From: Deltaproteobacteria bacterium IMCC39146
Lineage (GTDB): Bacteria; Desulfobacterota; Desulfuromonadia; Desulfuromonadales; BM103
Reading direction: 5' to 3'
NCBI GenBank assembly: GCA_030005635.1
Contig: JARUHP010000005.1
Location: 124,001 to 188,000, forward strand
DNA length: 64,000 nt
Shown here: in pieces, positions 8,084-15,378 of the stretch
How positions within the stretch are numbered: position 1 is the stretch's first letter
Layout of the letters: each line of letters begins with the position of its first letter
Notes under the pieces: model-generated
Seen by the model: the letters and a program-made list of their open reading frames with translations, nothing else
Databases searched by the model: none
What the model was told of the DNA's origin: nothing
Program-made: the position numbers and the translations under genes

Positions 8084-9823
8084 ATGACTTGGAGAAACTG
8101 TCTGCCAGAAAATGTTTTGCGCGTATGTGTGATGCTGTGCAGCGTAATCCTTTTTATATCTCAAACAGCTTATTCAGACGTAATTATTGAGGGTGAAAGG
8201 ATGTCCCCCGTTCTGGGTGATGAAGGGATGGTGGCAACAAGTCATTTTATTGCGAGTGAATCGGCGCAAAAGGTCTTGAAAGAAGGGGGCAATGCCATTG
8301 ACGCTGCGGTGACAGCAGCCTTTGTGCTGGCAGTCACTCAACCAAGGTCGGGAAATATTGGAGGAGGTGGCTTTATGATGATCTCCTCTGAAAAGCAGAA
8401 TGATGTCGTTGCTATCGACTATCGAGAAAAAGCACCAAGTAGAGCAACCTTAGACATGTTCCTCGATAAAGACGGTAATGCCGTTAGTGACTTGTCGCGT
8501 TATTCCCATCTAGCCACTGGGGTGCCTGGAACAGTTGCAGGACTGGCTATGGCTTTGGATAAGTACGGCACAATTAGCCTTTCAGAAGCCATGAAACCGG
8601 CGATTAAACTTGCTGATGAAGGTTTTATTGTCACTCAAAGGTTTAGCAATGGCCTTAAAGATAAAGAGGGTCTGTTGAAAAGGTGGGACTCATCTGCCCG
8701 GGTCTTCTACAAGAAAGATGGTGGTTATTACGAGCCCGGCGACCTATTTAAACAGAAAGATCTCGCAGCAACCTTAAGCCGCATAGCGGAAAACGGCGCT
8801 AGGGAATTTTATGAAGGGGAGACCGCAAAACGTCTGGTCGCCGAGATGGGCAAACATGGCGGTCTGATTAGCCTGGATGACATGAAAAACTATTCTCCGC
8901 TGATAAGGACGCCGGTGCATGGGACCTATCGTGGCTATGATGTCTACTCAATGCCTCCACCCAGTTCCGGTGGCATACACTTGATCCAGATTCTCAATAT
9001 TCTTGAGGGTTACCCGGTCGCTAAAGAGGGTCATAATTCGGCAAGAAACATCCATCTTATGGCGGAGGCTATGAAGCTGGCCTATGCAGACCGCTCACAG
9101 TACCTCGGGGACGAGGATTTTGTACAAGTTCCTATGAAAAAGCTCACTTCGAAAGAGTACGCTACAACCCTTCGAAATAAAATTGATGACGAAAAGGCAA
9201 CTCCGAGCCATCGCATTCGCCCTGGCGAGTTCTTGTCATACGAAAGCAATGAAACGACCCACTTTTCTATTGTGGACAAGTTTGGCAATGCCGTCTCAAA
9301 CACTTATACAATTAACTTCAGCTATGGTTCTGGAGTTGTCGTAGAGGGGGCCGGGTTTTTACTGAATAATGAGATGGATGATTTCTCGGCAAAACCAGGA
9401 GTACCGAATGCCTATGGCTTGATCGGCGGGGAGGCAAACAAGATTGAACCGGGCAAGCGTATGCTTAGCTCCATGTCGCCGACCATAGTTAAGAAACAAG
9501 GGAAAAACTTTTTAGTTACAGGGAGTCCCGGTGGTTCACGCATAATTACAACGACACTACAGGTGGTCATGAATGTTATCGATCACAATCTTAATATTCT
9601 AAGTGCTGTAGCTGCTCCCAGAATCCATCATCAGTGGTTACCCGATGAATTGCGGATTGAAGAAGGGCTTAGTCCAGACACTGTCAGAATCCTTCGCGAA
9701 AAAGGGCATAAGGTTAAACAGAAATCAGCCATGGGAGCTAGCCAATCTATTTTGATTGATAAAGGTTTATTTAATGGCGCTGCCGACCCTCGTAGATCTA
9801 CAGCGCTTGCGGTAGGACTTTGA
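8084..9823 (+). CDS. ggt: Gamma-glutamyltransferase precursor
   Basis: A 579-residue periplasmic enzyme that cleaves glutathione and transfers the gamma-glutamyl group. An N-terminal signal segment (LRVCVMLCSVILFISQTAYS) precedes the mature protein. The autocatalytic cleavage and nucleophile Thr is at residue 391 in the NETTHFSIVD motif, which separates the large and small subunits. Other family hallmarks are GGGGFMMI, LNNEMDDFSAKPG, SSMSPT and GSPGGSRIITT. Length and the nucleophile position match the E. coli enzyme. It is monocistronic. Its codon use is more AT-rich than thiI. The upstream inverted repeat at 7803 may be regulatory. Confidence 0.97.
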   Translation: MTWRNCLPENVLRVCVMLCSVILFISQTAYSDVIIEGERMSPVLGDEGMVATSHFIASESAQKVLKEGGNAIDAAVTAAFVLAVTQPRSGNIGGGGFMMISSEKQNDVVAIDYREKAPSRATLDMFLDKDGNAVSDLSRYSHLATGVPGTVAGLAMALDKYGTISLSEAMKPAIKLADEGFIVTQRFSNGLKDKEGLLKRWDSSARVFYKKDGGYYEPGDLFKQKDLAATLSRIAENGAREFYEGETAKRLVAEMGKHGGLISLDDMKNYSPLIRTPVHGTYRGYDVYSMPPPSSGGIHLIQILNILEGYPVAKEGHNSARNIHLMAEAMKLAYADRSQYLGDEDFVQVPMKKLTSKEYATTLRNKIDDEKATPSHRIRPGEFLSYESNETTHFSIVDKFGNAVSNTYTINFSYGSGVVVEGAGFLLNNEMDDFSAKPGVPNAYGLIGGEANKIEPGKRMLSSMSPTIVKKQGKNFLVTGSPGGSRIITTTLQVVMNVIDHNLNILSAVAAPRIHHQWLPDELRIEEGLSPDTVRILREKGHKVKQKSAMGASQSILIDKGLFNGAADPRRSTALAVGL

Positions 9824-10100
9824 TCTTAAATCGTTGAGCACTGACTTGAGCTGGAAAAAGTATTTTTTTAATGCCAGGTTTAAGATGAAAGCCAGAATAA
9901 ATAGTTCCAGATGACTATAATTATTGATATCCTTTGGTTGCCACCCCCAAAGACAAGTTGTTAGCTCAAATCGAATCCGATCTGCTCGTTGTGAGAGATC
10001 TTTGAGCCTTGGCATGTATTGTTTGCGTGAAAAGATATGTCGCATGCTTGGGTGATTATTTACTCGCGTTCCACCTACCGCACCACGCGTCACGGATTTT
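9824..10100. other. Intergenic region with a heptad-like tail
   Basis: No convincing gene. The last 30 bases (10068-10098) are built of CG-TACC/CGTTCC-like words, the first of the heptameric motifs that recur to 15.1 kb. Confidence 0.5.
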
Positions 10101-10577
10101 ATGACCAACTGGGTAACAAAATACTTTCTACCTTTCCTCGTCATCGCCTTAATCGTCGCTCTTTACTTCGATTCAAGTTCGGTGGAGAAGGTCGATCTCG
10201 ATTCCAGTTACAACGAGCCGGTGGCTGTCGCTCCGAGACAACCGCAGGCCGATTCGCGGCCACCGTTAACGCGCGCGCCGCAAGCGTCAGCTGCTGTTAC
10301 GAGGAGCCGCCTGGCGATCGGCGAGCGTTACAACACGCTCGCAGAGTTGGAGCAAGATCTACAAGCGGCAGGGTTTGTACGAGTAGGCACCTTTGGCGAG
10401 TTCTGGCCAGCTTCTGTTGCCGATATTGCCACCGGTCGTGATGAGATCAAGTTTGTCAGGCAGAATGGCACGCCGCATCACTATAAGAAGTTTGCTGGTT
10501 ACGATATGAAGATGGTGCGGTTGTGGAGTGGCAATCAAGAGACGATTGTGGTGTTTCGGTCGGAGGAGAAGAGGTAA
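10101..10577 (+). CDS. Hypothetical membrane-anchored protein
   Basis: A 158-residue protein I do not recognise. It has one N-terminal membrane segment (YFLPFLVIALIVALYF), a proline/alanine-rich linker, and a C-terminal domain beginning YNTLAELEQDLQAAGF and ending in a basic beta-rich stretch. The topology suggests a small periplasmic domain on a membrane anchor. The ribosome site is weak and the upstream 30 bases are heptameric repeat, so the start is provisional. A GTGTCCCCC family E-like end follows at 10592-10612. Confidence 0.6.
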   Translation: MTNWVTKYFLPFLVIALIVALYFDSSSVEKVDLDSSYNEPVAVAPRQPQADSRPPLTRAPQASAAVTRSRLAIGERYNTLAELEQDLQAAGFVRVGTFGEFWPASVADIATGRDEIKFVRQNGTPHHYKKFAGYDMKMVRLWSGNQETIVVFRSEEKR

Positions 10578-10749
10578 GGGGGGATTGGTTAATTAAGTAT
10601 TGTGTCCCCCGAACCAGTTTTATGCTTTAGACCTAACAGATCTTCATAGATTTTCACCGCGGCCAAATTGCCTTTCGCTTATTGATGTTTAAATATCCCC
10701 TCCACCGCCTTCATCCCTGTAAAAAAAATACCGAATAACGGAACAACAA

Positions 10750-11331
10750 CTAACACTGCCCACCAGCACAACGTGTCCGCCGCTTGTATTCTCTGATGAC
10801 CCGATTGAAAAGCCGCCGGTCAGACTTCTGGTGGCCACTGCGCACAACAGCCTTGTCGCCTTGACGATGACTCTTCTGTTTGTTCACCCTAACAAATTGC
10901 CGCTGTTCACGTGGAGAGACGGATCGTTGCAACGTGTCAGCGGTTCGGTTGCTAGCGCTCGGTCGCGTCCCATCACGGAAGCTTCGGTGCTCCTGGTGCG
11001 TGATGGCCTTTTGCAAATGGAGACTGCTGCCGTGCTTGTTCCTGTTATGCTTCAGATGCAGTTTATGCTTGTGGAGGTGATGATGACGGGAAGGGATGTG
11101 GCCATAGTACCTATGAGGGTAGTAAAAGGAATTACGATTGTAAAAATAACCCAGTGAGTAGCCGCCAAACGGGTAAAACAACGGGTAGTCATAGTATGCG
11201 CCAAAGTAAGAGCGCGTGTACGGATATCCTTCGGAATAGTAGCCGCTGACGTAGTGGTCTCCAGGATACAAACAACCGCTAAGACCCCACAGCAGCGCAA
11301 CACTGATGATTGCGATAGTGAAGTTCTTCAT
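10750..11331 (-). CDS. Predicted lipoprotein with Tyr/Gly-rich and His-rich segments
   Basis: A 193-residue protein with a lipoprotein signal peptide: a hydrophobic stretch ending in a lipobox LSGC near residue 20. The mature N-terminus is rich in Tyr, Gly and Phe (residues 21-75), followed by a His/Lys-rich segment (HHHLHKHKLHLKHN) and a basic C-terminus. Such composition suggests an envelope protein with metal-binding capacity, but I recognise no family. GAGGAG lies seven bases before the ATG at 11331. It is transcribed away from the MarR-GEMM cassette on the other strand. Confidence 0.7.
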   Translation of the reverse strand: MKNFTIAIISVALLWGLSGCLYPGDHYVSGYYSEGYPYTRSYFGAYYDYPLFYPFGGYSLGYFYNRNSFYYPHRYYGHIPSRHHHLHKHKLHLKHNRNKHGSSLHLQKAITHQEHRSFRDGTRPSASNRTADTLQRSVSPREQRQFVRVNKQKSHRQGDKAVVRSGHQKSDRRLFNRVIREYKRRTRCAGGQC

Positions 11332-11425
11332 GGCTCGCTCCTCTTTTTAACATTATATCGCCAGTGGTGCTGTTACGCCAGTCGTGGACGTCGGCGTTCA
11401 AGCTGAAAAAAGTTTGTAACAATTT

Positions 11426-11460
11426 ACAGATCACGGATCACAGATCACAGATCACAGATG
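11426..11460. repeat. Heptamer tandem repeat (ATCACRG)
   Basis: Four to five tandem copies of a seven-base word ATCACAG/ATCACGG. The equivalent array in the second cassette (14395-14428) has five uniform ATCACGG copies. Confidence 0.85.
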
Positions 11461-11696
11461 CCTTATTCGTTTTTCCGCATGTGAGATGTCTGTGAGTATG
11501 TGTGTGTATAGTGCTTACGACAAAACAAGGCGCATGTTTTCTTGATTGCTGCTCCAGCTTTTGGTTACCGACTCGATTCGTTCACTGGTAACCTCACGAA
11601 ATCATAATAACTAACTGGAATTATTCGTTTGTTCTTTATCGTGTTCTGAGGTAGTGTTTCCACTGTTAAGAGTTTTAACCCGAAAGTGAGTTGCAT

Positions 11697-12083
11697 ATGT
11701 CGAGTTCTGATCTTGTCAAAATGCGCACCAGGGGGATCCTGTCTTTCCTCACCGCTCATCCGACTTACCAGTTGAGCAGTCGCGAGTGGCTGGTGTTCTT
11801 AACCGTGGCCATGGACGAAGGGCTCACAACCCCGGAGCTGGTTGAGCAGCTGCAGATGCCCCAGCAGACCTTGTCGCGTAAGATCCGCAGCCTTGGGCAA
11901 ACGGTTGATGCGTCCGGTGAATTCCAGGGTTACAACCTGATTCGGATTGTGCCGAAAGGCAAGGCTCACAGCATCTATTTGACCGACGAGGGTAGGGCGT
12001 TGTGGCAGGATTTCAGTGAGATGCACGATAAGGTCGATCAGGTGATTATCGATCAGTTCAGGGGCGAAAAGGTCTTTAACTAG
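11697..12083 (+). CDS. MarR-like winged-helix regulator, copy 1
   Basis: A 128-residue protein with a MarR-type winged helix: helices around LSSREWLVFLTVAM and TTPELVEQLQMPQQTLSRKI, then a wing with LIRIVPKGKAHSIYLTDEG, followed by a C-terminal helix for dimerisation. It is shorter than typical MarR proteins at the N-terminus. A TTG two codons upstream (11691) is an alternative start; ATG is preferred with GTGAG upstream. It is about 93% identical to the copy at 14665. A c-di-GMP riboswitch lies 80 bases downstream on the same strand, which makes a local regulatory role likely but unproven. Confidence 0.85.
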   Translation: MSSSDLVKMRTRGILSFLTAHPTYQLSSREWLVFLTVAMDEGLTTPELVEQLQMPQQTLSRKIRSLGQTVDASGEFQGYNLIRIVPKGKAHSIYLTDEGRALWQDFSEMHDKVDQVIIDQFRGEKVFN

Positions 12084-12119
12084 CAGACGCCGGTCGCAGT
12101 TTACGGTTTAGCTCAAAGG

Positions 12120-12158
12120 TTTCCACGTTCCCCGTACCGCGTCCCTCGTACCGAGTTC
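12120..12158. repeat. CGTACC-type heptad stretch before riboswitch 1
   Basis: Degenerate tandem words CGTTCCC, CGTACCG, CGTCCCT, CGTACCG. Similar stretches occur at 12416-12450, 13730-13772, 14008-14026 and 15088-15121, always at joins between functional units. Confidence 0.7.
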
Positions 12159-12159
12159 C

Positions 12160-12240
12160 AACGATAAAGGCAAAGCCGGGGTAACCCGGTGACGCAAAGC
12201 TACGGATCCTCATTCAGGACCGCCGGGTTGCCGAAAATGA
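12160..12240 (+). ncRNA. Cyclic di-GMP-I (GEMM) riboswitch 1
   Basis: Contains the conserved GEMM core in order: AAAGGCAAAGCC, a CCGGG-GTAA-CCCGG stem with GNRA-type loop, GTGACGCAAAGC, a GGATCCT/AGGA stem forming the receptor arm, and CCGCCGGGTTGCCGAA. The base aligned with the ligand-contacting G20 of the Vibrio Vc2 RNA is G, not the A of Geobacter cGAMP-type variants, so c-di-GMP is the expected ligand. Hairpins with T tracts follow at 12267 and 12356 and could be the expression platform. The next gene is the membrane protein at 12536. Confidence 0.93.
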
Positions 12241-12266
12241 AATATGTTGTTTATGACCCAGGAGGG

Positions 12267-12306
12267 AGAGTGTTGCGCTTTGAGCGTACGCTCTTTTTTG
12301 TTTTTT
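12267..12306 (+). terminator. Terminator-like hairpin after riboswitch 1
   Basis: GAGCGTACGCTC followed by six T and a further T tract. A longer alternative stem with the upstream AGAGTGTTGCGC is possible. The placement suits a riboswitch-controlled terminator. Confidence 0.7.
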
Positions 12307-12355
12307 CGGGAGCAGTGATGGGCTTTGCAGGGGGAAAGTCAGTGATCTTTTGAAT

Positions 12356-12390
12356 GCCGTTTGGCTGCGTTTGCAGTCGGGCGGTTTTTT
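12356..12390 (+). terminator. Second terminator-like hairpin after riboswitch 1
   Basis: CCG...GGCTGC / GCAGTC...CGG stem with GTTT loop and a TTTTTT tail. It is conserved in cassette copy 2 (15325-15360), where the substitutions mostly keep pairing. Confidence 0.65.
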
Positions 12391-12535
12391 GTTGAATTGT
12401 CTCGGTTCAAAGGTTTTCGCGTCCCTCGTCCCGCGTCACGCGTTCCGTATTCATAAAAGTTGCCTGTCCCCTGATTTGAGATATGTGCTATTGATCCATT
12501 ACGCCTGCTAAGGAGCGGGCACAACTGATGAGAAG

Positions 12536-13654
12536 ATGATGACGAACATTGATGATCAAAAAGACGCAGGACAGAAGGTTGATGAAATCCATTCCGGTGG
12601 TCGTTCAGCGGAGGAGTCCATCAACGGCGTGGTGAACGAGGGGGAGATCCCTGAAAATGCGGCTACTTCGGTTGCTGCGTCATGGTGGAAGACAAAAATC
12701 GGGGTGACGCTGCTTCTCGGTATTTGTCTGGCTTCCATCTTTTTGCCGTTTACCCGCGACAATGTCTTTGATAATCCCTTGTTCCTTGCTGCGGATGAAA
12801 AGGCCGAGAGCTATATAGAAGAGTCCATAACCCGGGCGACCATAGCCTTTGCAACGGCCCGCGCCATTAATGCCGCTGTTTCCGTTTTACAGAGTTCTGA
12901 AATTGAAATATCAGTTTTTGGTAACGGAGCAACGCTGGCGCTTTTCGAAGTCCTTGATCCTATCAATGATCTCGTGGAGCGTTTCAGTTGGGTCATGTTG
13001 CTTAGTCTTACCTCCCTTGGCGTTCAGCGCTTCCTTGTCGAAATAAGTGCCTGGTTAAGCATTGATGTCCTTGTCGTACTCGGCTTGCTCTTTTGGCTCG
13101 CCGGGACATGGATTCATAACCTTGTCAGAATCAATTTTGTCGCAATCGGCAAGAGGTTGGTGTTCTTCGCCTTGGTGATACGGTTTGCAATGCCCTGTAT
13201 GGCATACCTGAATGACTATGTTTATAAGCGGTTCCTGGCGGCCCAACATAATCAAGCCGTTTCTCTTGTCCAGGCGGAGACAAAAACCTTGCAGGGCATA
13301 GATCCTTTAAAGGAGTTAGTCCCCGGCGGTGCCGAACCTCAAACTCAGCTCAACGCCGAGGAGGGTGATAAACGGTCTTTGGGCCAGAGAACGAGCGAAT
13401 GGTGGGAGTCAACCAAGTCGACCTTCTCCCCATCGGATCTGGCCGCTAAATTCAAGGGCTTTGTGAGCAAAGTTGGAGCGATCGTAGAGGGCCTGATTGG
13501 CAACCTGGTTTCTCTGGTCATTATTTTCGTCATTAACACCGTGCTCTTGCCAATCGCTTTTTTGTGGGGGCTGGTTTCTTTGTTCAGGTTCTTTACCGGT
13601 AGTAATTTTGGGATTTCTGCAGAGCAGTCGCTAAGAAGCAGGGTTTCCAAATGA
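12536..13654 (+). CDS. Hypothetical multi-pass membrane protein downstream of riboswitch 1
   Basis: A 372-residue protein I cannot place in a named family. The first 45 residues are polar and acidic. Membrane segments follow around residues 55-68 (VTLLLGICLASIFLPF), 140-170, 178-200 and 210-228. A polar, Glu/Lys-rich region (240-300) precedes a final hydrophobic pair near 315-355. The N- and C-terminal segments would leave a large extracytoplasmic loop. AGGAG lies about 20 bases upstream and ATG at 12536 or 12539 could serve. As the first gene after a c-di-GMP riboswitch and two terminators, it is the natural regulated target of cassette 1 (inference). Confidence 0.75.
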   Translation: MMTNIDDQKDAGQKVDEIHSGGRSAEESINGVVNEGEIPENAATSVAASWWKTKIGVTLLLGICLASIFLPFTRDNVFDNPLFLAADEKAESYIEESITRATIAFATARAINAAVSVLQSSEIEISVFGNGATLALFEVLDPINDLVERFSWVMLLSLTSLGVQRFLVEISAWLSIDVLVVLGLLFWLAGTWIHNLVRINFVAIGKRLVFFALVIRFAMPCMAYLNDYVYKRFLAAQHNQAVSLVQAETKTLQGIDPLKELVPGGAEPQTQLNAEEGDKRSLGQRTSEWWESTKSTFSPSDLAAKFKGFVSKVGAIVEGLIGNLVSLVIIFVINTVLLPIAFLWGLVSLFRFFTGSNFGISAEQSLRSRVSK

Positions 13655-13780
13655 TAGAAGGTTTGGGGCAGCGAAAAGGGACTCTCGCAATTGTTAGAAG
13701 AGGTCTTCTACGCGCCGATTGCCTTGAATTCGCGTTCCTCATCCCGCGTCCCACGTACCACGTGCCACGTTCAGAGTTTT

Positions 13781-13996
13781 ATGACTGCGATGCATCGTGC
13801 CGAGGCAAAGATTGAACCGGTTTTGACGCCGTTGCGCGACCAGGTGCTTTTCCTAAAGCATAACCTTAACGCCCAGGCGATTGCTTCACTGCAGAGCGAG
13901 TTGGGACGTGTTGAAGGTGACGTCTCGGCGCTGATCCGCGAGATGGAAGCCGCGATCCGTGAAGCCGATGCTTTTATCGTGCGGTTGGAGAAATGA
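13781..13996 (+). pseudogene. C-terminal remnant of a DUF2959 gene
   Basis: The 71 residues from ATG at 13781 (beginning MTAMHRAEAKIEPVLTPLRD, with LKHNLNAQAIASLQ) match the C-terminal third of DUF2959 family proteins, which are normally about 210 residues. The expected signal peptide and coiled N-terminal part are missing. The sequence just upstream (13730-13772) is a CGTACC-type heptad stretch, so the deletion joins a repeat. It may be expressed as a fragment, but no good ribosome site is seen. Confidence 0.75.
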
Positions 13997-14047
13997 TCTG
14001 AGTCGGTTTTAGTGTACCACGTACCGGTTTTTTAACAGGAGTAAGGA

Positions 14048-14263
14048 ATGGCGAAGAAATCAAATACAAGCATGCAAGTTGCTGGGCTGGTTTTGCTTGT
14101 GGCCGGTGCCGGTCTGGCGTACTGGGGCTATCAGATGTCCGGTTCGCTTACCTCACAGCTCACCGAAGCAGTCTCCGGTTCTGTGCCGGAAGAGGTTATG
14201 TATCGGTATATCAGCGGGGCGGTTTGTGGGGTTGTTGGGTTTTTTCTGTTGTTCAAGAAGTGA
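14048..14263 (+). CDS. DUF3185 family small membrane protein
   Basis: 71 residues with two membrane segments: VAGLVLLVAGAGLAYWGY near residues 11-28 and ISGAVCGVVGFFLLF at the C-terminus, separated by a short Ser/Thr-rich loop with a LT-Q-L motif. This matches DUF3185, small inner-membrane proteins of unknown role. AGGAGTAAGGA precedes the ATG closely. It lies 50 bases after the DUF2959 remnant. In related genomes these small membrane proteins often sit with envelope-stress genes, but here no such partner is intact. Confidence 0.82.
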   Translation: MAKKSNTSMQVAGLVLLVAGAGLAYWGYQMSGSLTSQLTEAVSGSVPEEVMYRYISGAVCGVVGFFLLFKK

Positions 14264-14394
14264 GAAGGGGCTGTCCTTAAAAAGAGCCTGGAACTGCATC
14301 TATTATTGAAATACGTATTATGTCCCCCGATTCCTGCTGTTACGCCAGTCGTGGACGTCGGCGTTCAAGCTGAAAAAAGTTTGTAACAATTCAA

Positions 14395-14428
14395 GGATCA
14401 CGGATCACGGATCACGGATCACGGATCC
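14395..14428. repeat. Heptamer tandem repeat (ATCACGG x5)
   Basis: Five uniform tandem copies of a seven-base word, at the same place as the array in cassette 1 but more homogeneous. Confidence 0.9.
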
Positions 14429-14664
14429 CTTATTCGTTCTTCCGCATGTGAGATGTCTGTGAGTATGTGTGTGTATAGTGCTTACGACAAAACAAGGCGC
14501 ATGTTTTCTTGATTGCTGCTCCAGCTTTTGGTTACCGACTCGATTCGTTCACTGGTTAACCTCACGAAATCATAATAACTAACTGGAACTATTCGTTTGT
14601 TCTTTATCGTGTTCTGAGGTAGTGTTTCCACTGTTAGGAGTTTTAACCCGCAAGTGAGTTGACT

Positions 14665-15054
14665 ATGTCGAGTTCTGATCTTGTCAAAATGCGCACCAGG
14701 GGAATCCTGGATTTCCTCACCGCTCATCCGACTTACCAGTTGAGCAGTCGCGAGTGGCTGGTGTTCTTAACCGTGGCCATGGAAGAAGGGCTCACAACCC
14801 CAGAGCTGGTTGAACATCTGCAGATGCCCCAGCAGACCTTGTCGCGCAAGATCCGCAGTCTCGGTCAAACGGTTGATGATTCCGGAGATTTTCACGGTTA
14901 CAACCTGATTCGGATTGTGCCGAAAGGCAAAGCGCATAGCCTGTATTTGACTGATGAGGGCAGGGCGTTGTGGCAGGCTTTCAGTGATATGCATGATGAA
15001 GTCGATCAGGTGATTATCGATCAATTCAGAAACGAAGAGGTTTTTAACGAGTAG
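14665..15054 (+). CDS. MarR-like winged-helix regulator, copy 2
   Basis: A 129-residue paralogue of the gene at 11697, with the same winged-helix order and conserved LSSREWLVFLTVAM and MPQQTLSRKIRSL segments. Differences cluster in the central loop and C-terminus (for example QGYNLIR against HGYNLIR context). Both reading frames are intact, and many nucleotide changes are silent, which suggests both copies are under selection. It precedes riboswitch 2. A TTG at 14659 is the alternative start. DNA targets are unknown; the heptad array upstream of each copy is a possible binding site. Confidence 0.85.
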   Translation: MSSSDLVKMRTRGILDFLTAHPTYQLSSREWLVFLTVAMEEGLTTPELVEHLQMPQQTLSRKIRSLGQTVDDSGDFHGYNLIRIVPKGKAHSLYLTDEGRALWQAFSDMHDEVDQVIIDQFRNEEVFNE

Positions 15055-15127
15055 AAGCAGGTCGCAGTTTACGGTTTAGCTTAAAGGTTTCCACGAACCC
15101 CGTACCGCGTCCCTCGTACCGAGTTTT

Positions 15128-15206
15128 TAACGATAAAGGCAAAACCGGGGAAACCCGGTGACGCAAAGCTACGGATCCTAAATTAGGACCGCCGGGTTGC
15201 CGAATA
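15128..15206 (+). ncRNA. Cyclic di-GMP-I (GEMM) riboswitch 2
   Basis: Same core as riboswitch 1: AAAGGCAAAACC, a CCGGG-GAAA-CCCGG stem (a different GNRA loop), GTGACGCAAAGC, a GATCCTAAATTAGGACC arm and GCCGGGTTGCCGAA. The loop and arm changes keep the structure, a sign of constraint. G occupies the Vc2 G20 position, favouring c-di-GMP over cGAMP. Two T-tailed hairpins separate it from the HNH endonuclease gene starting about 170 bases downstream. Confidence 0.93.
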
Positions 15207-15233
15207 TGTATTCTATCTTTTTGTTGTTTAACG

Positions 15234-15276
15234 GAGGGGGCTGCGCTTTTTAGGCGTAAGCTCTTTTTTGTTTTTG
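15234..15276 (+). terminator. Terminator-like hairpin after riboswitch 2
   Basis: GCTGCGC...GCGTAAGC imperfect stem followed by TCTTTTTTGTTTTT. Equivalent position to the hairpin at 12267. Confidence 0.6.
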
Positions 15277-15324
15277 GGGAGAGAATGATGGGGATTGCAG
15301 GGGGAAGTCAGTGATCTTTTGAAT

Positions 15325-15360
15325 GCCGTCGGGCTGCGTTTTGCAGTTGGGCGGTTTTTG
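15325..15360 (+). terminator. Second terminator-like hairpin, just before the HNH gene
   Basis: CCG...GGGCTGC/GCAGTTG...CGG stem with a TTTTTG tail, ending 19 bases before the likely TTG start of the nuclease. Confidence 0.6.
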
Positions 15361-15378
15361 TTTTATGGGAGTTCAGCT

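Larger units (their letters stand above)
11368..12391. repeat. Regulatory cassette copy 1 (partner 14336-15360)
   Basis: About 1,020 bases nearly identical to 14336-15360. The unit begins GCTGTTACGCCAGTCGTGG and contains a heptad array, a MarR-like gene, a second heptad stretch, a GEMM riboswitch and two terminator-like hairpins. Similarity ends at both outer edges just after the second hairpin, where each copy meets different downstream genes. Confidence 0.9.
14336..15360. repeat. Regulatory cassette copy 2 (partner 11368-12391)
   Basis: Second copy of the MarR-GEMM cassette in direct orientation. Its left edge abuts a family E-type end (TATTATGTCCCCCGATT, 14317-14333). Its right edge stops just before the HNH endonuclease start. 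Confidence 0.9.

Noticed and set aside
9767-10144. 125-residue minus-strand ORF between ggt and 10101
   Set aside because: No ribosome site, overlaps both neighbours and reads through repeat-like sequence.
11426-11460. Heptad arrays as a CRISPR-like array
   Set aside because: Seven-base units with no spacers and no cas genes.
12160-12240. cGAMP-specific (GEMM-Ib) reading of the riboswitches
   Set aside because: The base aligned with Vc2 G20 is G and the GACGCAAAGC core is canonical, favouring c-di-GMP.
15295-15378. Longer start for the HNH nuclease at 15295
   Set aside because: This stretch is the duplicated cassette hairpin, noncoding in copy 1; TTG at 15379 has a better ribosome site.
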